13,231 bases of DNA, from positions 1 through 13,231 of the forward strand of contig JANQKX010000610.1 in the NCBI GenBank assembly GCA_028280915.1. Direction: 5' to 3'. The notes beneath the pieces are model-generated. The model worked only from the letters and a program-made list of their open reading frames with translations, made no database searches and was not told the origin of the DNA. This document shows, in pieces, positions 1 to 8,632 of the stretch. Every line of letters starts with the position of its first letter. Position 1 is the first letter of the stretch. Source of the DNA: Kiloniellaceae bacterium. GTDB lineage: Bacteria > Pseudomonadota > Alphaproteobacteria > Kiloniellales > Kiloniellaceae. The translations under genes and the position numbers were made by a program.

Positions 1-1110
1 TCCATGCTCGCCTTGAAGGACCTGATGACCGGCCTGGGGTCGCCCCATCTGGACTGTCGCCAGGACGGGGCCAAGATCGATCCCAAGGCGCGGGCCGGCT
101 ATCTCTTCAATACCACCATCGCCGGCCTGGAAGAGGCCGACGCGGTGCTCTTGGTGGGCACCAATCCCCGCCGCGAAGCGGCGATGGTCAACGCGCGCCT
201 GCGCAAGGCGGTGCTGCACAACAACACCAAGGTGGCGCTGATCGGTGAACCCGCGGATCTGACATATCCGGTGGCCCATCTGGGCGCCGGCCCGGACACC
301 CTGAAGCAGCTGGCCGCCGGCGACAGTTCCTTCGCCGAGATTTTGAAATCGGCGCAAAAGCCGGTGATCATCGTGGGCATGGGTGCCCTGCGCCGGCCCG
401 ACGGCGCGGCCGTCCTGGCGCTGGCCCGGCAGCTGGCCGAAACCTATGGCATGGTCAAGGACGGCTGGAACGGCTTTAACCTGTTGCATACGGCTGCGTC
501 CCGCATGGCCGGGCTGGAGATGGGCTTTGTGCCCGGGCCCAAGGGACGGGACACCGAGGGGATCTTGGCCGGCGCGTCTGAAGGGGAGATCGACTTGGTC
601 TACCTCCTGGGCGCCGATGAAATCGATATGGCCCGCCTGGGTAAGGCCTTCGTGATCTATCAGGGCCACCACGGAGACGCCGGCGCCCACCGGGCCGACA
701 TCATCCTGCCCGGCGCGGCTTATACGGAGAAAAACGGCAGCTACATGAACATGGAAGGCCGGGTGCAACTGGCCCGCCTGGCAGCTTTTCCGCCGGGGGA
801 CGCGCGGGAGGATTGGACCATCATCCGGGCCCTGTCCGGCACCTTGGGCAAGCCCTTGCCCTATGACAACCTGGGTCAACTGCGCCAGGCCCTGATCAAG
901 ACCAACGGCCGCTTCGCCCAGGTGGACCAGATCAACCCGGCGGACTGGGCCGAGTTCGGCCAGGCCGGGGCGGTGAGCTCGGAGGGCTTTACTTCCGCGG
1001 TTGCGAACTTCTACATGACCGATCCCATCAGCCGCGCCTCGGAGACCATGGCGCGCTGCACCGAGGCCTTTGTCCTCAAGCGCACGGAGGCGACCGGAAC
1101 CGATGGCTGA
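1..1110 (+). CDS. nuoG: NADH-quinone oxidoreductase subunit G, C-terminal part (5' end outside window)
   Basis: This is the last 369 codons of the large Fe-S subunit of complex I, which sits in the peripheral arm and passes electrons from NADH through Fe-S clusters. The frame is open from base 1, so the ATG at 4 is only an internal Met and the N-terminal ferredoxin and cluster-binding part lies upstream. What is visible is the molybdopterin-oxidoreductase-like domain, which in this family is structural and generally lacks cofactor. The clearest signature is at about nt 649-765: FVIYQGHHGDAGAHRADIIL, then LPGAAYTEKNGSYMNMEGR, followed by a REDWTIIRALS segment. These closely resemble mitochondrial NDUFS1. 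The stop (TGA 1108-1110) overlaps the nuoH start by 8 nt, indicating translational coupling. The subunit identity is secure; only the missing start is unresolved. Confidence 0.97.
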   Translation, partial: SMLALKDLMTGLGSPHLDCRQDGAKIDPKARAGYLFNTTIAGLEEADAVLLVGTNPRREAAMVNARLRKAVLHNNTKVALIGEPADLTYPVAHLGAGPDTLKQLAAGDSSFAEILKSAQKPVIIVGMGALRRPDGAAVLALARQLAETYGMVKDGWNGFNLLHTAASRMAGLEMGFVPGPKGRDTEGILAGASEGEIDLVYLLGADEIDMARLGKAFVIYQGHHGDAGAHRADIILPGAAYTEKNGSYMNMEGRVQLARLAAFPPGDAREDWTIIRALSGTLGKPLPYDNLGQLRQALIKTNGRFAQVDQINPADWAEFGQAGAVSSEGFTSAVANFYMTDPISRASETMARCTEAFVLKRTEATGTDG

Positions 1111-2128
1111 GTTTTGGGACGGCTACGCCCTGCCGGGCATCATCATTATCGCCCAGATCCTGTTGATCGTGGTGCCCCTACTGTTGGCCGTGGCCTATTT
1201 GACCTATGCGGAGCGCAAGGTGATCGGCGCCATGCAACTGCGCAAGGGCCCCAACGTGGTCGGCCCCTTCGGCCTGTGGCAGCCCATCGCCGACGGCTTG
1301 AAGCTGTTTTTCAAGGAAACCATCCTGCCATCCGGGGCCAACCGGGTGGTTTTTGTCATGGCGCCCATGTTGACCTTCATTTTGGGTCTCATCGGCTGGG
1401 CGGTCATTCCCTTCGGCGACGGCTTGGTTCTGGCCGATATCAACGTGGGGATCTTGTACCTTTTTGCCATTTCCTCCCTGGGGGTTTACGGGGTGATCAT
1501 GGCCGGCTGGGCCTCCAACTCCAAATACCCCTTCCTGGGGGCCCTACGCTCCGCCGCGCAGATGGTTTCCTACGAAGTCTCCATGGGCTTTGTCATCATC
1601 ACCGTGCTGATCTGCGTGGGTTCGCTGAATCTGTCCGACATCGTGCGGGCCCAGCAGGGGGACTACGGCTTCTTGAACTGGTTCTGGCTGCCCCTGCTGC
1701 CCATGTTCGTGATCTTTTTCATCTCGATCCTGGCGGAAACGAACCGGGCGCCCTTCGACCTGCCGGAAGGGGAATCCGAACTGGTCGCCGGCTTTTTCGC
1801 CGAATACTCCGCCATGACCTTCGCGCTCTTCTTCCTAGGCGAATACGCCAACATGATCCTCATGAGCGCCATGACGGCCATCCTGTTCCTGGGGGGCTGG
1901 CTGCCGCCCTTTAACGTGGCGCCCTTTACCTGGATCCCGGGGCCGATCTGGTTCTTCGGCAAGATCGCCCTTGTGCTGTTTTTCTTCCTCTGGGTGCGGG
2001 CGACCTTCCCGCGCTATCGTTATGACCAGCTCATGCGCTTGGGCTGGAAGGTGTTTTTGCCGTTTTCGCTGTTCTGGGTGGTGCTGACCGCCGGCATCTT
2101 GGTGGCCTTCGATATGGTGCCGAAATGA
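1103..2128 (+). CDS. nuoH: NADH-quinone oxidoreductase subunit H
   Basis: NuoH is the membrane subunit that joins the peripheral arm to the membrane arm and forms much of the quinone-binding cavity (ND1 homologue). The 341-residue length is normal for Alphaproteobacteria, and about eight hydrophobic segments are visible. Hallmarks are AERKVIGAMQLRKGPN (residues 36-51) and the acidic quinone-cavity loop ETNRAPFDLPEGESELV (about 212-228). They also include the FFAEYSAMTF segment that follows and the C-terminal RATFPRYRYDQLM. I chose ATG 1103 because the protein then begins MAEFWDGY, as in relatives, and because ATGGCTGA overlaps the nuoG stop. A TTG at 1070 in the same frame would add 11 unrelated polar residues. 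A GGAGG at 1086-1090 is a slightly distant ribosome binding site. The next gene starts 52 nt after the stop. Confidence 0.97.
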   Translation: MAEFWDGYALPGIIIIAQILLIVVPLLLAVAYLTYAERKVIGAMQLRKGPNVVGPFGLWQPIADGLKLFFKETILPSGANRVVFVMAPMLTFILGLIGWAVIPFGDGLVLADINVGILYLFAISSLGVYGVIMAGWASNSKYPFLGALRSAAQMVSYEVSMGFVIITVLICVGSLNLSDIVRAQQGDYGFLNWFWLPLLPMFVIFFISILAETNRAPFDLPEGESELVAGFFAEYSAMTFALFFLGEYANMILMSAMTAILFLGGWLPPFNVAPFTWIPGPIWFFGKIALVLFFFLWVRATFPRYRYDQLMRLGWKVFLPFSLFWVVLTAGILVAFDMVPK

Positions 2129-2180
2129 TACCGACAGTAAGGCGGCCCATAACTGGACTAACTGCAATGGGAGCACGGCC

Positions 2181-2669
2181 ATGAGTTTTATCGAGCGCGG
2201 TCTGCGCGGCCTGCTGCTGGGCGAGCTGCTTTCCGGCATGTCGCTGACCTTGAAATACTTTTTCCGGCCCAAGGTGACCTTGAACTATCCTTACGAAAAG
2301 GGCCCCATCAGCCCGCGTTTTCGGGGCGAGCACGCCCTGCGCCGCTATCCCAACGGGGAAGAGCGCTGCATCGCCTGCAAGCTGTGCGAGGCCATCTGCC
2401 CGGCCCAGGCCATCACCATCGAGGCCGAGCCGCGGGAAGACGGCAGCCGGCGCACCACGCGCTATGACATCGACATGACCAAGTGTATCTATTGCGGGTT
2501 CTGCCAGGAGGCCTGTCCGGTGGATGCCATCGTGGAAGGGCCGAACTTCGAATTCGCGGCCGAGACCCGCGAGGAGCTGTTTTACAACAAGGAAAAACTG
2601 CTGGCCAACGGCGACCGCTGGGAAGTGGAAATCGCCGCCAACTTAGAAAAGGATGCGCCCTATCGGTGA
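2181..2669 (+). CDS. nuoI: NADH-quinone oxidoreductase subunit I (8Fe ferredoxin-type)
   Basis: NuoI carries clusters N6a and N6b, which relay electrons toward the terminal cluster next to the quinone site. The 162-residue protein has the two expected ferredoxin motifs: CIACKLCEAICP with Cys 63, 66, 69 and 73, and CIYCGFCQEACP with Cys 102, 105, 108 and 112. All eight ligands are present. The N-terminal 30 residues form the amphipathic anchor (FIERGLRGLLLGELLSGMSL) typical of the alphaproteobacterial and mitochondrial (NDUFS8) type. The C-terminal FEFAAETREELFYNKEKLL is also family-specific. The start at 2181 is supported by GGGAG at 2169-2173 with 7-nt spacing. Gaps of 52 nt before and 74 nt after make this the loosest-spaced part of the nuo cluster shown here. 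Confidence 0.98.
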   Translation: MSFIERGLRGLLLGELLSGMSLTLKYFFRPKVTLNYPYEKGPISPRFRGEHALRRYPNGEERCIACKLCEAICPAQAITIEAEPREDGSRRTTRYDIDMTKCIYCGFCQEACPVDAIVEGPNFEFAAETREELFYNKEKLLANGDRWEVEIAANLEKDAPYR

Positions 2670-2743
2670 TCTTGTGATCGGGGGCAGGGGATAAAGATCA
2701 TGAAACGGGTGCAGGTGACACAGGCGTCAGGGGGGAAGAAGCG

Positions 2744-3358
2744 ATGATCATTCAATCGCTGGCCTTTTACCTATTCGCGGCCATCGCGGTGGCCTCGGGG
2801 GTGATGGTGATTTCGGCCCGCAATCCGGTGCATTCCGTGCTCTTCCTGATCCTGACCTTTTTCAACGCGGCCGGGCTCTTTGTCCTCATGGGCGCGGAGT
2901 TCCTGGCCATGATCCTGGTCGTGGTCTACGTGGGGGCCGTGGCGGTGCTCTTCCTTTTCGTGGTCATGATGCTGGACATCAACTTCGTCGAGCTGCGCCA
3001 GGGCTTTTTGCAGTATCTGCCCATCGGCGGGCTGATCGGCCTTATCTTGCTGGTGGAGCTTTTGCTGGTCGGCGGCGCCTGGGTGGCGGCGCCCCAGGTG
3101 AGCGGCGAGATGTCGGTGCCCATCCCACCGCCGGCCCAGGTGCACAACACCGAAGCCTTGGGCCAGGTGCTCTATACCCAGTACTTCTATCTATTCCAGG
3201 CGGCTGGGCTGGTGCTTTTGGTGGCCATGATCGGCGCCATCGTGCTCACCCTGCGCCAGCGCGAGGGCGTGCGCAAACAAAAGATCAGCGAGCAGGTGTC
3301 GCGCAAGCGCAGCGAGGCCATCGAGATCAAGAACGTGCCCACGGGCAGCGGGGTTTAA
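2744..3358 (+). CDS. nuoJ: NADH-quinone oxidoreductase subunit J
   Basis: NuoJ (ND6 homologue) is a small membrane-arm subunit next to NuoK. Its third helix contains the pi-bulge implicated in coupling quinone reduction to proton pumping. The 204-residue protein shows five hydrophobic segments. The family signature is the N-terminal ARNPVHSVLFLILTFFNAAG followed by a conserved LMGAEFLAMILVVVYVGAVA stretch and LFLFVVMMLDI. The polar C-terminal tail (REGVRKQKISEQVSRKRSEA onward) is longer than in E. coli but usual for Alphaproteobacteria. ATG 2744 is preceded by the purine-rich GGGGGAAG at 2731-2738. The stop lies 2 nt before nuoK, so the two are probably translationally coupled. Confidence 0.97.
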   Translation: MIIQSLAFYLFAAIAVASGVMVISARNPVHSVLFLILTFFNAAGLFVLMGAEFLAMILVVVYVGAVAVLFLFVVMMLDINFVELRQGFLQYLPIGGLIGLILLVELLLVGGAWVAAPQVSGEMSVPIPPPAQVHNTEALGQVLYTQYFYLFQAAGLVLLVAMIGAIVLTLRQREGVRKQKISEQVSRKRSEAIEIKNVPTGSGV

Positions 3359-3360
3359 GC

Positions 3361-3672
3361 ATGTTGGAAATCGGCCTGGCCCACTATCTGACCGTGGCGG
3401 CGATCCTCTTTACCTTGGGGATCTTCGGGATCTTTCTGAACCGCAAGAACGTCATCATCATCTTGATGTCCATCGAGCTGATGCTGCTGGCGGTCAACAT
3501 AAACCTGGTGGCCTTTTCAACGCACCTGCAGGACTTGGTCGGCCAGGTCTTTGCGGTCTTTGTCTTGACCGTGGCCGCGGCGGAGGCGGCGATCGGTTTG
3601 GCCATATTGGTGGTCTATTTCCGCAACCGCGGCTCCATCGCGGTTGAAGACATCAACATGATGAAGGGCTGA
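3361..3672 (+). CDS. nuoK: NADH-quinone oxidoreductase subunit K
   Basis: NuoK (ND4L homologue) is a three-helix membrane-arm subunit that forms part of the E-channel. At 103 residues it matches the family size (about 101-102). The two essential membrane glutamates are present as E39 in MSIELMLLAVN and E75 in AAAEAAIGLAI, corresponding to E. coli E36 and E72. The conserved FGIFLNRKNVI precedes helix 2. The start lies 2 nt after the nuoJ stop, and its upstream purines (CAGCGGGG) are within the nuoJ coding end, which fits re-initiation. A 26-nt gap separates it from nuoL. Confidence 0.98.
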   Translation: MLEIGLAHYLTVAAILFTLGIFGIFLNRKNVIIILMSIELMLLAVNINLVAFSTHLQDLVGQVFAVFVLTVAAAEAAIGLAILVVYFRNRGSIAVEDINMMKG

Positions 3673-3698
3673 GGCAAGGGTATGAAAGAGGCTATGGC

Positions 3699-5630
3699 AT
3701 GGAAATAGCGATCGTCTTTCTGCCGCTTGTGGGCGCGATCATTGCCGGCTTTTTTGGCCGGCAGATCGGCGACAAGCCGTCCATGTACACCACCAGCGCC
3801 CTTTTGATCGTTTCGGCGGTGCTCTCTGCCTTCGTGCTGTACGACGTGGCTTTTCAGGGCAATGCCCGGGTGACCGAGCTCTTTACTTGGATCGATTCCG
3901 GAACCTTCGAGATTTCCTGGGCCTTGAAGGTGGATACCCTCACCGCCGTGATGCTCTGCGTGGTGACCATCGTCTCGGCCGTGGTGCATGTCTATTCCAT
4001 CGGCTACATGGGCCACGACAAATCCAAGCCCCGGCTTTTCGCCTACCTGAGCATGTTCACCTTATTCATGCTCACCTTGGTGACCGCCGACAACTTCGTG
4101 CAGATGTTCTTCGGCTGGGAAGGGGTGGGCCTGGCCTCTTACCTGCTGATCGGGTTCTGGTACGAGCGGCCCAGCGCCTGCGCCGCGGCAATCAAGGCGT
4201 TTTTGGTCAATCGGGTAGGTGACATCGGATTTGCGCTCGGCATCGCGGGGGCCTTTTTCCTCTTCGGCTCGGCCTCCTTCGACCAAGTCTTTGGCGAGGT
4301 GCCCCAGTATGCCGATGCCAGCTTCTCCTTCCTAGGCATCGAAGGTCATGCGCTGACCATCATCTGTATCCTGTTGTTCATCGGCGCCATGGGCAAATCG
4401 GCCCAGTTGGGGCTGCACACCTGGTTGCCCGACGCCATGGAGGGGCCGACCCCCGTTTCGGCCTTGATCCACGCCGCCACCATGGTGACCGCCGGCGTGT
4501 TCATGGTCTGCCGTTTGTCGCCCATGTTCGAATTCGCGCCCGTGGCCTTGGAGCTGGTAACCTATGTGGGGGCGATCACCTGCTTCTTCGCCGCCACCAT
4601 CGGCATCACTCAGAACGACATCAAGCGGGTCATTGCTTACTCCACCTGCAGCCAGCTGGGCTACATGTTCTTCGCCGCCGGGGTTTCGGCCTATGAGGCC
4701 TCCATCTTCCATCTGGCGACCCATGCCTGCTTCAAGGCCCTTTTGTTCCTGGGCGCCGGCTCGGTGATCCACGCCATGTCCGACGAGCAGGACATGCGCC
4801 GCATGGGGGGCTTGTGGAAAAAGATCCCTTATACCTACATTTACATGTGGATCGGCTCCTTGGCCTTGGCGGGTATACCGTTCTTTTCCGGCTACTTCTC
4901 CAAGGACATGATCATCGAGGCGGCCTATGGCGCCCACAATGGCCACGGACTCTTCGCCTATTGGATGGGCGTGGCCGCGGCTTTCCTGACGGCGCTTTAT
5001 TCCTGGCGCCTGATCCTCATGACATTCCACGGCAAGCCCAAGATGGACGCCAAGACCTGGGATCACGTGCACGAATCGCCCATGGTCATGGTCTTGCCGC
5101 TGATTGTTTTGGCGCTGGGTGCCTGTTTCCTAGGTTACCTGGGTTATGGTTATTTTGTCGGCGACCACCGGGAAGATTTCTGGCGCGGCGCCATTTATCT
5201 GCTGCCGGGCACCGACCCCATCGAGGCGGCCCATCACGTGCCTGGCTGGGTGAAGCTCATGCCCTTGATCGCCGGCTTCGGCGGCGTGGCCGTGGCCTAT
5301 CTGGCCTATTGGCTGGCGCCGAGCTTGCCGCACTTCTGCGCCACCCGCTTCCGCCCGGTCTACCTCTTGTTCTTGAACAAGTGGTACTTTGACGAGCTTT
5401 ATGACCACCTTTTTGTCAAGCCCGCCATGAGCATCGGCCGCAAGCTGTGGAAGACCGGCGACGGCACGGTGATCGACGGTTTTGGCCCCAACGGGATCGC
5501 CGCCACCACTTCCAACATGTCCCGGCGGGTCAGCTGGCTGCAGTCCGGTTACGTCTATCACTACGCATTTGCCATGTTGATCGGTGTTGTGGCGCTGGTG
5601 ACCTGGTATCTCATTGGCCGAATGGGGTAA
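3699..5630 (+). CDS. nuoL: NADH-quinone oxidoreductase subunit L
   Basis: NuoL (ND5 homologue) is the distal antiporter-like proton-pumping subunit with the long lateral helix. At 643 residues it has the family length. Key residues are visible: E141 in FFGWEGVGLASYLLIGFWY, and K233 in MGKSAQLGLHTWLPDAMEGP, corresponding to E. coli E144 and K229. The TPVSALIHAATMVTAGVF loop and the QNDIKRVIAYSTCSQLGYMF segment follow. The lateral-helix and C-terminal region contains FLNKWYFDELYDHLFVKPAM, typical of alphaproteobacterial and mitochondrial forms. ATG 3699 has AAGAGG at 3686-3691 with 7-nt spacing. The alternative ATG at 3694 is in another frame. The gene ends 7 nt before nuoM. Confidence 0.98.
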   Translation: MEIAIVFLPLVGAIIAGFFGRQIGDKPSMYTTSALLIVSAVLSAFVLYDVAFQGNARVTELFTWIDSGTFEISWALKVDTLTAVMLCVVTIVSAVVHVYSIGYMGHDKSKPRLFAYLSMFTLFMLTLVTADNFVQMFFGWEGVGLASYLLIGFWYERPSACAAAIKAFLVNRVGDIGFALGIAGAFFLFGSASFDQVFGEVPQYADASFSFLGIEGHALTIICILLFIGAMGKSAQLGLHTWLPDAMEGPTPVSALIHAATMVTAGVFMVCRLSPMFEFAPVALELVTYVGAITCFFAATIGITQNDIKRVIAYSTCSQLGYMFFAAGVSAYEASIFHLATHACFKALLFLGAGSVIHAMSDEQDMRRMGGLWKKIPYTYIYMWIGSLALAGIPFFSGYFSKDMIIEAAYGAHNGHGLFAYWMGVAAAFLTALYSWRLILMTFHGKPKMDAKTWDHVHESPMVMVLPLIVLALGACFLGYLGYGYFVGDHREDFWRGAIYLLPGTDPIEAAHHVPGWVKLMPLIAGFGGVAVAYLAYWLAPSLPHFCATRFRPVYLLFLNKWYFDELYDHLFVKPAMSIGRKLWKTGDGTVIDGFGPNGIAATTSNMSRRVSWLQSGYVYHYAFAMLIGVVALVTWYLIGRMG

Positions 5631-5637
5631 GGCAACC

Positions 5638-7167
5638 ATGATCAGCGCGCCGCTGCTTTCCATCATCACCTTCTTACCCCTGCTAGGGGCCGGCTTTATT
5701 TTGATGATCCGGGGCGAGGAGCACGACGTGGCCCGCAACGCCCGTTACGTTGCCTTGTGGACCTCGCTCATCACCTTCGTTTTGTCTCTCTTGTTGTGGA
5801 CCAACTTCGACCGCACCACCGCCGACTTCCAGTTCGAGGAGAAGGTGGTGTGGATCAAGGCCCTGGGCATCAACTACCACATGGGCGTGGACGGCATTTC
5901 CGTGCTCTTCGTGCTGCTCTCGACCCTCTTGACCCCCATCTGCATCCTCTCGGCCTGGGACGCGGTCAAGGTGCGGGTCAAGGAATACATGATCGCCTTT
6001 TTGGTGCTCGAGACCTTGATGGTGGGCATGTTCTGCGCCCTGGATTTTGTCGTCTTTTACATTTTCTTCGAGGGCGTTTTGATCCCCATGTTCCTGATCA
6101 TCGGGATTTGGGGTGGCCCGCGCCGGGTCTATTCGGCCTTTAAGTTTTTCCTCTACACCCTGACCGGCTCGGTCCTGATGTTGCTGGCCATCTTGGCCCT
6201 CTACTTCCAGACCGGTACCTTGGATATCCCCGAGCTGCTGACCCAGCATCGGGTGCCGCCGGAATGGCAGGTGTGGCTCTGGCTAGCGTTTTTTGCCTCC
6301 TTCGCGGTAAAGGTGCCCATGTGGCCGGTGCATACTTGGCTGCCCGACGCCCACGTAGAGGCGCCCACGGCGGGCTCGGTGATCTTGGCGGGTGTATTGC
6401 TGAAGATGGGCGCCTACGGCTTCTTGCGCTTTTCCGTGCCCATGCTGCCCGAGGCCTCGGCCTTTTTCACGCCCTTCGTCTTTGCCCTTTCCATCATCGC
6501 GATTATCTATACCTCCCTGGTGGCCCTAGCGCAGGAGGACATGAAAAAGCTGATCGCCTATTCCTCCGTGGCCCACATGGGCTTTGTCACCCTCGGTATC
6601 TTCACGGTGAATCAGCAGGGCATCGAAGGGGCGATTTATCAGATGCTGTCCCACGGGGTGGTCTCGGCCGCTTTGTTCCTGGTGGTCGGGGTGATTTACG
6701 ACCGCATGCACACCCGCGAGATTTCCCGCTATGACGGTTTGGTATCGCGCATGCCCCGCTATGCCTTTGTCTTCATGGTCTTCATGCTGGCCTCGGTGGG
6801 CCTGCCGGGGACCAGCGGTTTCGTCGGCGAGTTTCTGGTCATCGTCGGCGCCTTCCAGGTCAACACCTGGGTCGCGCTGTTGACCGCCACGGGCATGGTG
6901 CTGGGCGCCGCCTACATGCTCTATCTGTATCGCCGGGTGGTCTTCGGCGTCATGACCAAGGCGGACCTGAAGGCGATCCTGGATATGAATTGGCGTGAGA
7001 AGCTGGTTTTTGCCCCGCTGCTCATCCTGGTCATCTGGATGGGGATTTATCCGCCGCCCTTCCTGGACATCATGTCGGTTTCGGTCACCAATCTCATTCA
7101 AAACTATGATGCCGCGCTGGCATCGGCGGAAGGCTCCCACCTGACCGCCTTCTGGACCGGTAAATAG
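5638..7167 (+). CDS. nuoM: NADH-quinone oxidoreductase subunit M
   Basis: NuoM (ND4 homologue) is the middle antiporter-like proton-pumping subunit. The 509 residues contain about 14 hydrophobic segments. Pump residues are E145 (FEGVLIPMFLIIGIWGG), K225 (FAVKVPMWPVHTWLPDAHVE) and K256 (AGVLLKMGAYGF), corresponding to E. coli E144, K234 and K265. GVDGISVLFVLLSTLLTPI and EDMKKLIAYSSVAHMGFV are further signatures. I chose ATG 5638 because it begins MISAPLLSIITFLPLLGA, the usual N-terminus, and lies just after the nuoL stop, with GGGGTAAGG upstream. An in-frame TTG at 5614 would add eight residues inside nuoL. The nuoN start lies 13 nt downstream. Confidence 0.97.
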   Translation: MISAPLLSIITFLPLLGAGFILMIRGEEHDVARNARYVALWTSLITFVLSLLLWTNFDRTTADFQFEEKVVWIKALGINYHMGVDGISVLFVLLSTLLTPICILSAWDAVKVRVKEYMIAFLVLETLMVGMFCALDFVVFYIFFEGVLIPMFLIIGIWGGPRRVYSAFKFFLYTLTGSVLMLLAILALYFQTGTLDIPELLTQHRVPPEWQVWLWLAFFASFAVKVPMWPVHTWLPDAHVEAPTAGSVILAGVLLKMGAYGFLRFSVPMLPEASAFFTPFVFALSIIAIIYTSLVALAQEDMKKLIAYSSVAHMGFVTLGIFTVNQQGIEGAIYQMLSHGVVSAALFLVVGVIYDRMHTREISRYDGLVSRMPRYAFVFMVFMLASVGLPGTSGFVGEFLVIVGAFQVNTWVALLTATGMVLGAAYMLYLYRRVVFGVMTKADLKAILDMNWREKLVFAPLLILVIWMGIYPPPFLDIMSVSVTNLIQNYDAALASAEGSHLTAFWTGK

Positions 7168-7180
7168 GGGGCCCGGCGTC

Positions 7181-8632
7181 ATGATGGCGATGAACATCGA
7201 ATATGCCTTGCCGGAAGTTTTCCTGGCCTGCGCGGCCATGGCTCTTTTGATGCTGGGCGTGTTCCGGGGCAACCGCTCCGTGCGTTTGGTGATGGGTCTG
7301 TCGGTCGCTTCCCTGGTGATCGCCGGCGTTTGGATCTTGGTCAGCGCCCAACAGGGAGCGGCCTTCGGCGGTCTGTTTATCACCGACGGTTTCAGCCGCT
7401 ATATGAAGGTTCTGGTGCTGATCGGCGCGTCCTTGACCATGATCATGTCCGTGCGCTTCATCGAGCGGGAAAACATGGCCCGTTTCGAGTTCCCGATCCT
7501 CTTGCTGTTCGCCACCCTCGGCATGCTGATGATGGTGTCGGCCAACGACCTCCTGTCCCTCTACATGGGGCTGGAACTGCAGAGCCTTTCCCTTTATGTG
7601 GTCGCCGCCTTCCGCCGGGACAGCCTGCGCTCCTCCGAGGCGGGTTTGAAGTATTTCGTCCTGGGCGCCCTGTCCTCGGGCATGCTGCTTTACGGCTGTT
7701 CCTTGGTCTATGGTTTTGCCGGCTCCACCTCCTTTGATGATCTGGGGCGGATCATGGCGGCCGAGCTGCTGGCCAAGGGATCCATCTCCGTGGGCCTTCT
7801 GGTCGGCCTGGTGTTTGTCGCCGCCGGCTTGGCCTTCAAGGTTTCGGCCGTGCCCTTCCACATGTGGACGCCGGACGTCTACGAAGGCGCCCCCACGCCG
7901 GTGACGGCGTTTTTCGCCACCGCGCCCAAGGTGGCGGCCCTGGCCCTCTTCGTGCGGGTGCTGACCGACCCCTTCCACGACCTTATGGCCCAGTGGCAGC
8001 AAATCATCATCTTCATTTCCATCGCCTCCATGATCCTGGGCTCCCTGGCCGCGATCAGCCAGCGTAACATCAAGCGCCTGATGGCCTACAGCTCCATCGG
8101 CCACGTGGGCTACGCTCTGGTGGGGCTGGCCGCCGGCACCGAGGAGGGGGTGCGCGGCGTGGCGGTCTATCTGGCCATCTACATCTTCATGAACGTGGGC
8201 ACCTTCGCCTGCATCTTGTGCATGCGGCAGCGGGAAAAGATGTTCGAGGGCATCGACGACCTCAAGGGCCTGAGCAAGACCAATCCTTTGGTGGCCCTGG
8301 CCCTGGCGATCTTCATGTTTTCCATGGCGGGTATCCCGCCGCTCGCCGGGTTCTTCGGTAAGTTTTTTGTCTTCATGGCGGCGATCGACGCAGGTCTCTA
8401 TACCCTGGCCATCATCGGTGTCCTGACCTCGGTCATCGGCGCGTTTTATTACCTGCGCATCGTCAAGCTCATGTACTTCGACGAACCCAGCGAATCCTTT
8501 GACCGGCCCATCGGGCGGGAAATGGGCGCGATCCTCTTCGGCACCAGCCTGGTGGTCGTGCTTTTTATCCTGATCCTGAGCCCGGTGGTGGATAGCGCCG
8601 GCGCCGCGGCGTCGTCTTTGTTCACTGGATGA
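7181..8632 (+). CDS. nuoN: NADH-quinone oxidoreductase subunit N
   Basis: NuoN (ND2 homologue) is the third antiporter-like proton-pumping subunit, lying nearest NuoK. The 483-residue protein has about 14 membrane segments and retains E132 (YMGLELQSLSLYVV), K220 (GLAFKVSAVPFHMWTPDVYE) and K250 (FFATAPKVAALALF), matching E. coli E133, K217 and K247. SQRNIKRLMAYSSIGHVGYA and MAGIPPLAGFFGKFFVF are also diagnostic. Three in-frame ATGs (7181, 7184, 7190) make the exact start uncertain. I use 7181 because a GGGGG run at 7167-7171 gives 9-nt spacing. The stop shares ATGA with the birA start, so translation is probably coupled to the first non-nuo gene. Confidence 0.97.
   Translation: MMAMNIEYALPEVFLACAAMALLMLGVFRGNRSVRLVMGLSVASLVIAGVWILVSAQQGAAFGGLFITDGFSRYMKVLVLIGASLTMIMSVRFIERENMARFEFPILLLFATLGMLMMVSANDLLSLYMGLELQSLSLYVVAAFRRDSLRSSEAGLKYFVLGALSSGMLLYGCSLVYGFAGSTSFDDLGRIMAAELLAKGSISVGLLVGLVFVAAGLAFKVSAVPFHMWTPDVYEGAPTPVTAFFATAPKVAALALFVRVLTDPFHDLMAQWQQIIIFISIASMILGSLAAISQRNIKRLMAYSSIGHVGYALVGLAAGTEEGVRGVAVYLAIYIFMNVGTFACILCMRQREKMFEGIDDLKGLSKTNPLVALALAIFMFSMAGIPPLAGFFGKFFVFMAAIDAGLYTLAIIGVLTSVIGAFYYLRIVKLMYFDEPSESFDRPIGREMGAILFGTSLVVVLFILILSPVVDSAGAAASSLFTG

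Noticed and set aside
1070..1102. Upstream TTG start for nuoH
   Set aside because: It would add an Arg- and Ser-rich stretch not seen in the family. ATG 1103 gives the normal N-terminus and a short overlap with nuoG.
5614..5637. Upstream TTG start for nuoM
   Set aside because: It would add eight non-family residues inside nuoL. ATG 5638 gives the expected MISAPLLS opening.
7094..8104. Long open frame on the minus strand opposite nuoM/nuoN (336 codons)
   Set aside because: The translation is rich in His, Gln, Gly and Asp with no recognisable domain, the usual antisense pattern of GC-rich membrane-protein genes. The plus strand clearly encodes NuoM and NuoN.
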